Part shown: positions 1 to 13,200 of the stretch, piece after piece | Layout of the letters: each line of letters opens with the position of its first letter | How positions within the stretch are numbered: the first letter of the stretch is position 1 | Source: Aphelocoma coerulescens | Taxonomy: Eukaryota > Chordata > Aves > Passeriformes > Corvidae | NCBI RefSeq assembly: GCF_041296385.1 | Contig: NC_091014.1 | Span: 55,012,078-55,076,077 of the forward strand | Length of the DNA: 64,000 nt | Direction of reading: 5' to 3' | The notes under the pieces: model-generated | Database searches by the model: none | What the model was told of the DNA's origin: nothing | Seen by the model: only the letters and a program-made list of their open reading frames with translations | Made by a program: the position numbers and the translations under genes

Positions 1-6
1 TGAAAT

Positions 7-64
7 GGAAAATGAACTGTAATGAAAACTGTAAAGGAAAATGAAACTGCAATGAATTGTAAAA
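7..64. repeat. imperfect 29-bp tandem dimer at the left edge
   Basis: Two adjacent 29-bp units (7-35 and 36-64) both start GGAAAATGAA and continue with CTG-T/C-AATG and a TGTAAA-type end. The few bases before position 7 look like the end of another unit, so the array may continue left of the window. This is a simple purine-rich minisatellite with no function visible. Confidence 0.5.
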
Positions 65-3000
65 GTTGGGTTTTGTCCCCATAGCAGAGTTGGATGGTGT
101 TTTGTTTTGAATCTTCTTCTCTTTGCAGAGTACTCTCCCACTTTTTGATCCTTTTTCTTAAAATTGTGAAACAAAGCTCTTACTGAAAATCCTCAGAACT
201 ATTCCAGAGAGGAGGTGTTCCTCCTCTGTCAGGGAAGGAGATCCTTTGATAAATGTTCCTTTTCTCCTTGTTTTAACAGTGTTCTAGCTGTGACCATTGT
301 TTGCATGGGAACGGTTCATCCCTCCTGTGTTAAGTTATTTGGCTAGGTTGGGACATCAGCTGCAGCCTGCCATCCTGTGCAGTTTGTCTAGGCTGGGTAT
401 TTCTGGTAGCTTAGGCAGGATTTCTCTCTTTTCATATGCTTTGCAGTAGGGAGGTGTGACCACAGCTACCATGCAGGTATCTCAGGGCAATCATGTTTAG
501 CAAGAGCTTTGCATGAGCAGTGAGGAGGTTTCTATAACACAAGTGGATTCCAAGGAGTCCTTGGTTAATGGCTTAGAAAACCTGTTATTTTAAGGCTTTT
601 AAAAAATTATTATTTTTATAAATTGCACTCTGGTTATAGAGAGCTTTGGCATGTGGCCACATCTCATTCTGTCTGTCTGTGGCTCATAAGAAGTGGCAGT
701 CAGCTACACGGTGGATGTAAAAAGAAAGGCAAAGGTGTGTTTTCTCTAGTGAAATAGCATTTTCTTATAGCAGAAATCACTCGTTACTTTTTGTATGGAA
801 TTGCTCAATTGAGATGTTGAAAGGTTAGCTTTGATTTTGTTTTTGTACTTCTCTACATTTTTGTAGGCAAATGTGTAGCACTCTGGTGTCTAATTAGAAG
901 AAAAACCCTGAAAAATACTGATATGTGTGGGAGAAATAAATAAAGGTAAAGCAAAGAAGGATGGGTAAAAGCAGGCTTTATTTCCTCGTGGAGATAGCAA
1001 CTCTTGCAATGGGAGTAACCCTCTAATAAACTGTTACATGAGGATTTATTCTGGTAAAATTCAACAGTCATGACCTCTACTTTTCCCTTTTAAAATACTA
1101 GTGAATGGCACTTTGGAGACAGACACCCTCTTTGTCTTCAGAACATGTGCTGAGGCACTAAGAGGCTGTTCCCTTATCAGAAGGAGCCTGTCAGGAGTTG
1201 AAATGGCTGAATCAGTCTCTGCTGCCCTTCTGATCCTTGGTACCTCTGAGGCAGTAGGGGAGCCATCACCATGATGATGTGCTTTGCATCATGGTCTTTC
1301 TGTCCTCTTAAGAGCAGAATTAAATCTTCTGTGTGTGTCTGGAATATTTGTCTCTGCTGGAGTGGGTTCTCTCACATCCATGTGTTGATTTATGGCAGGG
1401 AAATAGGAGGTTCCAAGGGCCAGAATTCAGGGTATCTGTGAATGTGCACAGCTCCCATTTGGGGATGTCCTAGCTGCAGAATGACTCGCTGTCCATATTT
1501 TCCTCAAGTTGATCATATTGGGTGCAATTAGTGCCCTGGATACTCTTTGGTATGCACTTTGGGGTGCCCCTCTTAAGCAGAGGGAGCTGCCATGCTGTGC
1601 AAGTTGCTCTTGCAGCAGCAAGAGAGGGGGTTCATTCCCTTTTAGAGATGCTCTTTTGTTCCCTGCTGTTGCAGGGAGAAGAGCTTTCCAGGAGGGGGAA
1701 TGAAGAGGCCAGACTTAATGGTCTTAAGAGTGGATTTATTATTTTTTTTTTTCTATTTTGCAAAGGAAGGCCTGGGAGTTGTTTCTCTCTAACCATTTCC
1801 AGATGGTGCTGCTGGAACACAAAGATTTCTAGTGTGTTTGGGATGGTGGCTCTGAGACCCCCAGCCCCCCAGCGCTTCCTGTGCAGCTCTGCAATCCTGC
1901 AGGCTTAATCAGAAACAGTCCTGGCTGCTGGGGCAGGCTGCCCCAAGCCCTCGGCTTTCTCCCTCCTCCAGGCTTTTCAACCCCTTGCCATTACAGCTCC
2001 GGCCCATCAGCCTGCCCACCTCACTTCCCTCCTTTCTCAAGCTGACTGTGGGCACTTGCAGTCTTCTAGAGATGAAACTGCATTTGGCTAGACTGCTTGA
2101 ACAATTTATGTCTTTGGGGAGAGGGAAGATGGTTTGTAATGTGAACCTGGGAAAATAATTTCTGTAGCTATGTAGGGCAGCTTATGCAATCAGGCCAATG
2201 TGTCCAGGGCACAGAAAATTTCTCTTGCGCCTATTTGCCTGCAGCACTTAGTATACAGTATGGTTTTGTCAGAGTCGTGTGCTGTTGAGCCTCTATCTCT
2301 TTTTTGTTCCAATTTCCCTAAGAGCAAGGCAGATTTAATTTTTATATTACAGCCTCTTCACACCCAGCTGACAAATTAGCTTCACCTTTTTTCTTCTGAA
2401 GGTAATATGACAACTATAATTTCATTCTGCAAAGTAGGAGTACCCCTGTTTCTTTTAGGCCTTTGAGCAATAGGCTGTGAATATTTGTAAAATCATCCAA
2501 GAGGCTTGTGATCAACTGACTTTCCTTCTGGATCCGTGGTATGATCTCCCTCATCCTGTTCTGTCCTGTATTTTCCTCCTGTTTTTTAAGAAAACAGAAC
2601 ACTGAAGCCATCTACTAAGGCAAAACTCTGTAGTCCTCTTCACCTTGTGAAAGCTTGTAGCCGTCATGTTGGAGCAAACCAGATTTTCATGCCATGAGCA
2701 TGTTGCCCTGTAATGAATTGGCTTAGTGTAAATTACACGTGAAATACTTCCTTAGTCCCATGTAACAATTATGGCATCCAAAGGTGTCCTCAGTGCTGGA
2801 TTTTAGAGCCTTGTTATGAGCCCTGTCCTGTTTCTCTTGAGTAAGAGTATAAATGAAGATGAACTGCCATTTTAAAATGCTTCTTCTTAGTAAAAGAAGA
2901 GGGAAATCAATATTCTGTGCTATTGACTTCTGTGCATGCAGAGTGTCCTTGTATTTGCTGGATCACAGACGTCACACTGTGCACAGTATTCCCAGGGGCT

Positions 3001-6000
3001 TTAAATTGCACTGGATCTATTGTTGCCACCGTAGGTCATGGACCAGCAGAGCCTGACTGTGTTTTCTTTATGCCTGGAGCAGTATGAGGATGCTACCATA
3101 TGTAGTCCAAAGACAGTGTATGTTTTGCACATTTAAATTACACTAAATTAATGAAATCTCATCTCTTTGAGAAGCTGAAAACATTCCTTGGCTGATCTGG
3201 AACATGAAAAACCTAGCTGGGGGAAAGGCTGCTTCTGACCAGAGAGCTACTTCTATTATTTGGAAAAAAAAAAGTCAGGGAAGAATCAGCATTGTTATAA
3301 AGAACATGTGTAAAATAATTCAAGTTTAGCTGTGAAAGTGCTTTTTGTGTATGAAAATCTCCCTTCTTTGCAGCATTAGACATCTGTCCTGTAACTCCAC
3401 GTGGACAATGTCAGCTTAAAGCCTGAGTATGCATTTGTAAACTTATTGCATCATGAATATTTTAACAGACCTGAAAGTTTAAATACCACCTTTCTGTGTG
3501 GTTTGGTCAGACATGTATTTGTCTGTATTCCTTCTGCAGCCTCTGCTATGCCAATCAGTTATTCTTCCTATTGTATACATATGGTTTCACAGAAAAGAAG
3601 TGCCAGGAGATTGGAGTTAAGAAAATACTTCAAAATACAGAAAATTGCACTGACACGTTCGGGTGGCATCACTGGGGCTCTATTCAACAGGGATGCAGCC
3701 ATCCCAAAGTTGCCCTGTTCTTTCTGACCACTTCGTGGGCTTCCCTAGCTGACTGCTCCAGACTATTCAAACTCTGGTCAGGGCAGGAGACTATTTTTAT
3801 TAATCTGACATCACTTTCCTTTCTTGTCTTTACTGTGTCACTGGGCTTCCCGCCCGGGGAGCCTCTGGCAGGCCTGGCCTCTCTCCAGCTGGGCTCTGCC
3901 GGGGTCCTGCCCCTTCTTGATGGCCAGGCAGAAGACCTGTGGTCCCACAGTGGGCTGTGGGCTCCGTGGAGCTGTGGGTACCATGTCGCTGCTACAGAGC
4001 TGGGTGTCCAGCTTTGTGGAGCTGTGAGGCTGGAGTGGACACCCAGGACAGGGACTCCCTTATGCTGTGGGGCAGGTGGGGGGCTGCATTCCCTGGAGCC
4101 CTCTGAGGCACCAGGGACGTGGCAGCATGGGAGCTCTCCTGCCCCACCTGTCCTACATCATAGTGGCTCCTGTGGAAAACACAGTATTTTTAGGATATGG
4201 GGAAGCCTGGAGCTGGGTGGGGGGGGCCTAGGCCGGAGGCTGCTGTCGCTGCAGCAACGGGGCCAGAATTCCAGGAAGGAAGAGGGGCCGGATGAGCCTC
4301 TATCCTGGCCTCTACTGCGCTCCAGTGCAGGGAGCCCGTGGGCGCTTCTCTGCTCCCATGGGCACAGCTGCCAACATCAGGGCTCCCAGCCAGAGCCCTG
4401 CTCTGGCAGCTGCACCCCTCAAGCTTTTCTGTCCCTCAAGAAGTGGCCTCAGTCACTGGGGTGGGTGTCAGAAGCTAGGGCTGTGCTAGCCAGCGTTCTT
4501 CCCAGCCATCAAGGGCAGCCGTGCACAGTGTACTTGATGTGGTGACTTTTAATAAAATCTCAAGCTTGTAGTCCCCAAATACACTTAAAAAATAGGAGGG
4601 GAGTGGTGGGTGGGTGAGAAGTGGGTGAAAAATAAACTATAAGTCCTGCTACTTGCATCCAGAAAATTGTACAGGTTGTTGATGTCAGGGCACTAACAAG
4701 GAAGCAAATAGGTCTTTGCTAGATGACGTCTGCGCATGTGGAAAACAGCCAAAGCCGTGAAGCAAGTTTAATTGAAAGTAAAGACAGCTGAAGGGAAGCA
4801 TCCCATACTATAGACACAGTTATTGGTGCTGCAGAGTGATTAGCAAGAGCTGTATATCAAATTAGGGTAAGTATCGAGGGAGAAGGGTGACATTAAGATC
4901 CATTTAAAAACTACTTAGTTCAGTTTTTCATTAATAATTGGTAATTCACCCTTAGATGCTACTTTCCCCATTAATTTTATCCAAAGACAATTTGGGGTAG
5001 GAGACAGCACACACAATTGAGAAGGCAGACTGAATGTGTCAGATAGATACGCTTGGACAAAGAAATGGTTATTTCCTTTTTTTATAGGCAATAATTTGTG
5101 CAAGTAAGGGTCTGATGAAGAATTGCCTATTTTCTTAGCAACTGATAATAAGATCGAGGCGTTTACAGTTTCAGCAGTGCTCTGCCACAGTTAAATACTA
5201 AAAAGCCTTTTTCAAGACAATCCCCTCACCCACCCTGCCTTTCCCCAGCACAGGGTTTCTGTCTTTCCTGTGTGCAAGAAGTAAAACAAAAAAGATGGTG
5301 AAACCACTGGGCTGTGACGAACAGTACTGGGATTTCTGTCTGGCTCACGATCTTTCCTTTTTCGTTACTGTCACTTTCAGATTAATAGCTTTGTAGCCAG
5401 TGTTTTCAGCCTTTTTTTTTTTTTAATTATTGTGAACATCTTATTCACTGTGTTCTAAAAAAGCGGCTTCTGTTTGTCTAGTACAAGTCTCTGATAAATG
5501 TGTAGCTTGTGCTATCTCATCACTTCAAAATCCCATTTTGCTTTCGGGAGGAACAAGTAATTTCTTGTTGCCTTTATTTCATTGCTCTGTGTAGTCCAAG
5601 GGTTTCTGGGTTTCTGGTACAGGGACTCTCCCTTGTCACTCCTGTCCAAGCCACCAGGCTGCTGCACCACCCGTAGCTGTTGGGGACAGCCAGAGCAGAG
5701 ACAGATGAGCTGTTCCTGTGAGTTTTGCTGCGGCTATTCAGAACCCAGCAGGTGGTTGTGGAACTTGAAAGGACTACATTAACTTCACATATCCTGGCAT
5801 TGTCAGGAAAGCAGGAATGCTGCAGATCCAGGGAAGAGATTGCTTGGTCATGTTTCTGAGGTTATCTTTGCAATGGAAAGGACTCAACACCTCAAGCTGA
5901 AGCTTGGATTCAGCAGGAATTGATTTTCTGGCTGGGGAAACGTGGGTGAACTCACTAAGCTGACAGTTCCTACCAGCAAAGTTTTAATCTGCCGACTTTA

Positions 6001-9000
6001 GGTTTAATTCGGCTGTCAGGAAACAGTTGCTGATCAGGCCTTGCAGATTGTTGCATCTGGCAAAATGGCAAGTTGTGATGTAAAATTGATTCATTCTGGA
6101 GTCAGGTTAGTCCAAAAATAGGATTATTGCCTTTTTAAGCTAAAATTTTGTTTTAATTTTAAGAAAAGGTTAGAAGGACTTTCAGACCTTCCATTATGGG
6201 TTAGAGCTGTGACGTTTTCCCTAGAGGAATGACTTTACTCCAGTCCTTTGAGGCCTTTCATAAGTTAGTACCGCCTGCAGAGATGATCACTTCTTAATGG
6301 CAGCCTGGTTTATTGGCAGTTCCTTATGTTTTCAAGGTGTGTCTAATTCAGCAGCTCTTAGAATTTGTCAAGTTGAGAGGTATCAAAAACTCCAAAGCCT
6401 GGTTGGTCTGCTCGTGCAGGAGCATCTGCTTTGAGCTTCAGTCATCTGCAAATAACTGTGGTGAGTTTATCTTCTGACCTGAGGCAGTACCTGTGACTTG
6501 CAGATTGTGGCAGACCTTACTATTGCAAGTGCCAGTGGGAAAGGTCTTGTGTTAGCAAGGCTGGGAAATGAAAGAACGGGAAAACTTTGAAATAAAGGGG
6601 TGGTAAAGACTTAGTGGATTTGACTGAGTTGTGACTTTTATCCTGTCAAATCTAGTTGGCCTGCACAGAAGCTGTCACTGGGGTACAACCACAATGGTCA
6701 CACATCCTATGGAAGTGTGGAAGCCCACGTGTGAGACCATCAATATGGTTTGAATAAAATCCCAATATGTGTTGCAGAAAGCTGATTTATGGTATTAGCT
6801 TCCAGTTTTATTCTCCCTATTCTAAAGCAAATTGCAAGTACCTGAGAAATGCCTTTCAGTGGTAAACAACGTAATGAAACATCCCAGTGACAGTTTGATT
6901 TGATTTTGCAGGCTAGTGCTACCTAACTCAATTTCTTTATGAATGTCTGGTTGCATGTTGGCATCGAAAGAGAATGTAATTGGCAGGAGGGAGCTGTGCA
7001 AGAGAGATGAAGTTATCTGGGGATTCCCTCTCCCATCAGGCTGCTGTCAGGCAGGGTCCCTCTGTGTTTGTGTGGGGTACTTATCTGTGTCAAACCTTGC
7101 CGGTCTCTTTTTCACTTCCATTTTGTGAGATTAGTTTTGTTCATGTGCAGTCAGAGGAGGAGATTGAGCTGTATCCCCAGCCTCTGCTGCCTTAGATTGC
7201 CTACTAGTAGGGGTTTTCTGTCTGGATATTGCTGGACTGTGCTGTTCCAGTTGCAGGAGTTTAACGCTTCCACTTCTTGCTCTGTTTAGTTTTCAACAAA
7301 AGCAAACTCCGTATGGAATAATCATGCAGCAGGCCCCAGATTCACCATTAGTGACCTGTAAAATTGGCAGCACTGGAGATTATTGGCAGGAGACGGTTTC
7401 CCTAGGCGCTTCCTGCCTTCTCTTGGAGAGTTAAGTTCAATTAGAGCAATGATACGCACAGCAGGGATTTTGCAAAGAGTCCAGTACTTGGTGGTGGCAT
7501 TGCTGTATGAAAGGCAAAGAGATATCTTTGGCCTTTTTGTGACCTTAATGCTCCAGCTGCTGCCCTCTTTCTAACCTCTGCTATCTCTGAACTCTCACTA
7601 ATGTAACCCTCTTTCACCTCTTCTTTTCACCTCCTGCTGCAACCGTATCCCTCAGACATTTTTAGTTTGCATTCCGTGAGGTTTGTCTTCCAAAAAACAA
7701 AGGGGAGATTGCGGGATGTGTGGCATTTCCCCCTCCATTCGATTTTTCTTGTTTCTTTCTGACTTCTTACGTATTGTGACTGCCCTCAGATCTCTCTAAT
7801 CATCCGTCTCTTCACACTTTTGTGATTTGCTTCTACTTTCGAAACTGTTCTGTTTCTAGATGTGGTTTCTTGGCATCCAGGTTCTTTGATTTCAGGAAAT
7901 CCCACAAAGTTCAGTTCTGTTTCTTTTCTGCCACAGCCTCGTGATGACAGTCTCTCTTATTAGTCCCTTATGTGAAGAACATCATCCTGAAAATAACTAT
8001 TTATATTTTCTTTCTTTATTATAACTTTCAGCTTGCATTCACTGCCCTTATCTTTGGTATCTGTAAGGGCAACTTACTTGCCCATTAATTTCTTATTCTC
8101 TGTGTGGAAATCTTTCTGGTTTTCAGGGTATTGAGAGAGACTTGTGCAGGAACTTGTCTGAGATACTGACTTTGCAGGTGTGTCTATAAGTACTGTAAAA
8201 AGCATGCCGGGAATAGTCTTTCAGGAGGAGACCCATCTTTCCTGATGCAGGGTGGATGTTTATGGAATTTGGACATAAATTGGTAAACTGTAGTTTGTGG
8301 GATAAACAATCACACTGCTCATAAGCTGTACTTACATTGGGGGAGAAAAAGACTGTGTGTTTTCATTGTGGTGTTGTTTGTTCTTACTTAAGGTCATAGT
8401 TAAAACCCAAAAGCTTTGAGTGGTGCTGTAATTGATGGTCTCCATTTGCTTCTTCCAACTCGTGTGTCCTTCCTTCTGTTTCTGAATCGTTTGTGGAGTT
8501 TTGTGCTTAACCTGCTTTCTGGCTGTTAGTATTTGAGAAGAATGTACTCACACGGTGGCCAGCCTAATTAATTACTGTTAATCCCCAAAAATTGGCTGCC
8601 AAAAGTTTTGTTGTCCTTGAAGCTTTCATACTGTGCATGCTACTGTAGCATGAGAGCATGAGGAGAAGCTGAATGTTTCCTGGCAGGTTTCCACAGAGAA
8701 TCCCCTGGGCCAGCTTGAGGTAAAGAGGAAGAGAGGGAGGATGGATACAAACTTTAAATAGCATTGCTAGTCCCTGCAATGCTGTTTGAATGCCATTGAA
8801 ATATTAGCACCTTGCTTTTCAGCAGCAACTGTGTTAAAGCGCTTTGTGTAAACTGTGAAATTGTGCCAGTGGCCACGTGCTCTGTGTAGGGTAGTAGACC
8901 TCTCTCTGGTGGAAATCAGAGAGCTGGCCTTTCACTCAAATGTCCCAGCACAAAACCTAAAACATCTCAACACAGACTCTTTCCTGACAGTGATTGTACA

Positions 9001-10162
9001 TATCAGTCAGCTTCATACCCATAATGTATTTGTGTTGGACAATTTGAGATTGTTCTGCTGTGTTTTGTCAGAGTCTTCCCCTTGGGCCTCTCTTTCTCTC
9101 CTCTCCTTCCCCAAGAGCTGCTGGAGAAAGTGCAGAGCTGACTTAAGAGTTCCTCCTCACAAGTCATAACAGGAGATAGACTTAAAAAGTGATTGTGGAG
9201 GGTGGCTGTTTCCTTTCCTCCTCCTAGCATTCTGCTGGGAGTTGTTTGTGAATGCACAGGGGTACCAGGGTGGAATTGATACAGACTTTGTCTAGTTTAG
9301 TTTATCCTCTGCCCAGGCAGAAAGATGCATGCCTGAGGCATGTGAGTGCCCTTTCCCCATTCCGAAGAGGATGTGTTGGAAGGAGAGGAACTGAAAATAA
9401 ATTAAGAAACAGAAATAAACATTTAGGAAGTATTATGTTATCTTAATCCCCAGTGCACTGCTAAAATAGAGATGAGTCTGGGAATTTCATGGAGAAATTC
9501 CAGAAGTGTTGGAGGTTCATATATTCCTACAGAGCAGGATGATGGAGCTGCCAATATCACAAAATGTGTAGGCTCAGAGTCCCTTCTGGGCTGAAGAAAT
9601 AAAGCCTAGAGGATTGATTTCCTGTTGGGAGTGTTGAGTTATTGTACAGGCTTACTGGGGTGTTTGAAGTTACATTGACTGCTTTTAAAGTTCATGTTAA
9701 ACTATTAATATAGTTTTGAAAAGGGAAAAAAAATGACACATTTGCAGCTAATATTTTGGGAAACATGTCTTCAAGACCAGGCAAAGTGCACGATAGCTTC
9801 TGTAGTTTTATGTTCTGTTTTGTTCAGTTTTCATGATGGTAAATGTGTTTGCATATCAAAATTTTTTGGAAAACGACCACAGTTATACAAACTGATATTA
9901 CAGAGGGTAAAGAAGGATTAGTTTATTCTTATTTTATGGCTTTGATTTTTTTTTTTTCTACACAATTTGGCATATGCAATTGTAAATAAATTTTAGATGT
10001 ATTGGCTTACATGGAAAAAAGGAAGTTGGCAGAATACTTTAGCTCATTCTTCCCCCATTTCATGCAGGTTCTTGTCTTTGCCTGAGTTAAGACAGACCTA
10101 CATTTCCTTGCTTTCTATTCTTTGTAACCCCTACATTCACTCTTTGTTTTCTTGTCTTGCAG
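65..10162 (+). other. RBFOX2: RBFOX2 intron upstream of the NEPL exon (3' part)
   Basis: This is AT-leaning unique sequence with frequent stop codons in all frames, ending at the acceptor of the exon at 10163. The distal first exon of RBFOX2 is not here and must lie to the left. I saw no repeat family I can name. A GC-richer patch at about 3840-4510 holds an unusually long open frame (3496-4545), treated here as a chance ORF. Position 5930-6070 has an evenly mixed composition suggestive of a conserved element, but that is only an impression. Confidence 0.7.
10124..10162 (+). promoter_or_regulatory. RBFOX2: 3' splice site of the NEPL exon
   Basis: A pyrimidine-rich stretch, with TTTGTTTTCTTGTCTTGCAG at its end, leads directly into the AAC codon of the recognised exon. 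The AG at 10161-10162 fixes the exon start. A usable branch-point region lies just upstream, around the CTACATTCAC run, but the exact adenosine cannot be fixed by eye. Confidence 0.85.
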
Positions 10163-10213
10163 AACGAGCCTCTGACTTCAGGTTATCATGGATATCCAGC
10201 AAGAGACAATCAA
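10163..10213 (+). CDS. RBFOX2: RBFOX2 internal coding exon, N-terminal variable region (NEPL exon)
   Basis: RBFOX2 is a nuclear RNA-binding protein that binds (U)GCAUG through one RRM and controls alternative splicing. This 51-nt exon encodes NEPLTSGYHGYPARDNQ. It corresponds to the segment I know from mammalian RBFOX2 as NEPLTPGYHGFPARDSQ, which sits between the long distal N-terminus (ending ...MQ) and the GNQEP exon. It is bounded by a good acceptor (TTGCAG) and a strong donor (CAA|gtaagtg). It is 17 whole codons in phase 0 at both ends, so skipping it keeps the frame. Three residues differ from the mammalian form (P to S, F to Y, S to N). It belongs to the disordered N-terminus ahead of the RRM and carries no domain itself. 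Partner exons lie outside the window. The call rests on the peptide, both splice sites and the matching phase of the second RBFOX2 exon 49 kb downstream. Confidence 0.95.
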
Positions 10214-10220
10214 GTAAGTG
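10214..10220 (+). promoter_or_regulatory. RBFOX2: 5' splice site of the NEPL exon
   Basis: CAA|GTAAGTG is a near-consensus U1 donor. It defines the exon end and leaves phase 0, matching the donor of the MEKKKMVTQ exon, so both can join the same downstream acceptor. Confidence 0.9.
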
Positions 10221-13200
10221 TCTGATTGCAGTAATCCGTGCGTCTCTGCACACTTAGGGATGTTTTGTCTGACAGCTTCCTGGCTGTCCTGTTATGGAGT
10301 GGAAATAGTTTTGTTCTATTGTGGAATGTTTGTGGAGACATATGTGATAAATTGAATGGGTTTTTACGGCTTTCATCAGTATGTGGCAAGGTGCCTGGTA
10401 AGGGGTTAAATATCATCCACATTACCAACAGCTCAGGAAATTCTTGATTTTAAAAATGTCACAGCTTAGAATCCCTGTCCTAAGCTCCCACTATATCTCC
10501 TCAGTGTTAATGAATGTAGATGTTCAGTGCCAGTGCATACTTGGCCCTGTTTTACACTTATTGCTGTAATTCTGGCATCTGGGGAGCAAAACAACACTGA
10601 GTTTTTGTGAGAGTCTGCTTTGCTGGTGGAGTAAGGAATGACATGTCCTGTTGGGTTCTTTCTAATATCTGTGAACTTGTCTTGCCTTCCTTTCAAGTCC
10701 TGCAGGGCCCCTGCCCCTTGCTCTTATTCAGGATGCTCTCCTTCTACAGCAGTAAAAATTACACTGTTCAGTGCACTTGCATCTGTGAGCATTCTCTTGC
10801 CTCCTGACAGAAGACAGAGAAATCCCAGCTGATGAATTTGCACGACAGGAAGAGGAGATGCTTTGGAACAAATGAAATTTAATGGTTGTAAGATACAACT
10901 GTCACACATTAAATCTCCCTTCTTAGAACAAAGTTTTTTTCAGTGTTCTGCAGTGCTACTGCAAAGCAGAGTATGAACCAGTATAGCAGGAAATTAATAT
11001 GCACAGAAAATCAATAATGCAGCACATTTCAGTAATGAGCAAATAACAAAACCAAAATAAAATTCTTTAATACTCTCAGGTACTGCTATATAAAGAAAGT
11101 GATTTTCATCATCTCTTGATGAGGCCTGGGTGTAAGTAGTAACAGCTTAATGGGAGATGTTTTTATGAAGGAAGTACAGCATAGTGCAGCCTCAGCAACT
11201 GAAGAGCTCAAATCTTTGGTGCTTGGTATGTGTGTATGAGTTTCCATATAGGAGGAAATTATTCAGAATGTCTTCTGGGATATATTAAACTGCTAACTAG
11301 CACAGATAAATACTACGCACTGGGATGCTGTGAGAGTTGTGTTCCTACTCTGTCCAGGCTAAGTGAGGTAAACTAAGCTGAGAGGCAGAGTCGGTCCCAG
11401 ATCCTTAAAGTGGTTCATACCTGCTTTTGGCTTTCCCATTCTGGTAGCACCTTCTGTACCCTATTTTGGTGTTTCACTTTACCTACCCATTTAGGGGTGT
11501 TTTAGGGTGTTTTGATACCTACCAGTACATCCCACTTCACAGGTTTCCTCTTTCTCGTCCCATAAGAACTCTTCTGATTTGAAAGTCCAGAACTGTTATT
11601 GCTGGCAGGTTGCCAAATCAGCATAGCTGGGTATGGGAAACTGTACTACAGCCAGGATGTGAAATAAGAATTACAGCCTGGGTAGCCCTGGGGAGCTCTA
11701 TATGGGTGAGCACAGGGAGTAATGAATGTTAGCAAGTGTGTGTATGTGTTTCAGGTGGCAGATAGCTTTATGGAATTTTCTTGGAGGACAAACAGCTGCA
11801 GTTTAACTTGTGTGTTTTCATTTAGCAAATCTTTGTAAAAAGATTTTTGGCTGGTTTTTGTTTGGTTTTTTTCTTCCTGCTCTCTACAACATTTTGATCT
11901 GTAGTGTTTGTCTGTCTGTCTTGCTGTGTCCCTGAAGCAGCTTAAATTCAGATCTGGTTTTCACTAATGAGGTTTCAAGGCTTTTAGCTAATCTCATTGC
12001 GAGCCTCTAACTTGATAGCAGCAGCAGCAGAAGTCTTCTGTTGCCAGAGGGTGGGGCTGGTGTGGGAGAATGAGCAGTGGCTGATCCATCACCTGCCTTT
12101 TTGCACTGGGAAAGGAGGAAGTGGTGTGGGAATATGTGTAGGGGTCCTCACCCTGTAACAAAGTAATTATGAGCTATAGGAGCAATTGTGTTGGATTTCC
12201 TAAAATTAGGAGCTGGATTTGAGCTGGTGAGAGTAAGTCAGTGTATCATGCTCTTCCCCATTGCACTTCTTTACTGTAAGTACTTTTGCTGTGGTTTTTT
12301 CCCACATTGTTTTCTTAAGCAGAAGTAGCAAAGCAGAGCTTATTTTTAGGGTTTTTCATCCTGTGACCACAGTAGTCAAATTCTGACTTGCCATTTCTTT
12401 CACTTTATGTAGCATCCTACTCCTCCTTCACTTGTTTGAATGCCCTTTTCGTTCCTTCAGGCTCTGAATGCCGTTAATTGCTGGCTGCAAACCTTTCACT
12501 GTGCTGTTTTTACACCCTCTAGTGGTTAAATCGTACCCAGGTGTTCCAGGTTATTGGTGTTTTTTCTTCCTGCCAGTGGAAATGTGTGATTGGTTTGAGT
12601 CCTCACTTGGGCCATTTGGGAATGCTTAGGTCTCTAGAACGGGGTTGATTTTGTATATTTTTTCCAAGTATTTAAGCATTCTGTTGTCATCATGCATGGG
12701 CAGCAGTACTGAAACAAATGAGATGGGGTTCATGTTGAGGCTCTTTCTCTCAGAATTCTGGTGTTGTGTGATTGCTTTATGATAACTCAAAGCTCTGGGT
12801 GGTTGTGCAGCCCGCTTGTTCCTTACCTGCCCTGCCAGAGTGCTGGCTTGCTGGACTTTTTCTGGTGACAGGACCCGGGGAGCACATGTGCTAAATCATT
12901 ATTGTGTAAGTTTGCCTAAAAAGAGGCTTTCTGTTGCCAAAGTGTTGTACTACTGGATCTATGTTACAGTCATGTAAGGAGCTGGAGAGCTCTCTGGGAC
13001 TGTTCTCAGGAATTCAAGGTTTGTTCTGTGGATGTCTAATGCACATTCAGGAACGGAGGGATGCCCTTCCTTTTCCCAGAGCTAGGCTGATGGCAGGGAC
13101 AAAGCCCGTGGTAAAGGGAGAAGGGGGGAACACTGGTGTAACATAGTGTAACATTGCTAACTGAGATGAGAACCAAGTCTTTTGGTGAGGAGAGCTTATT

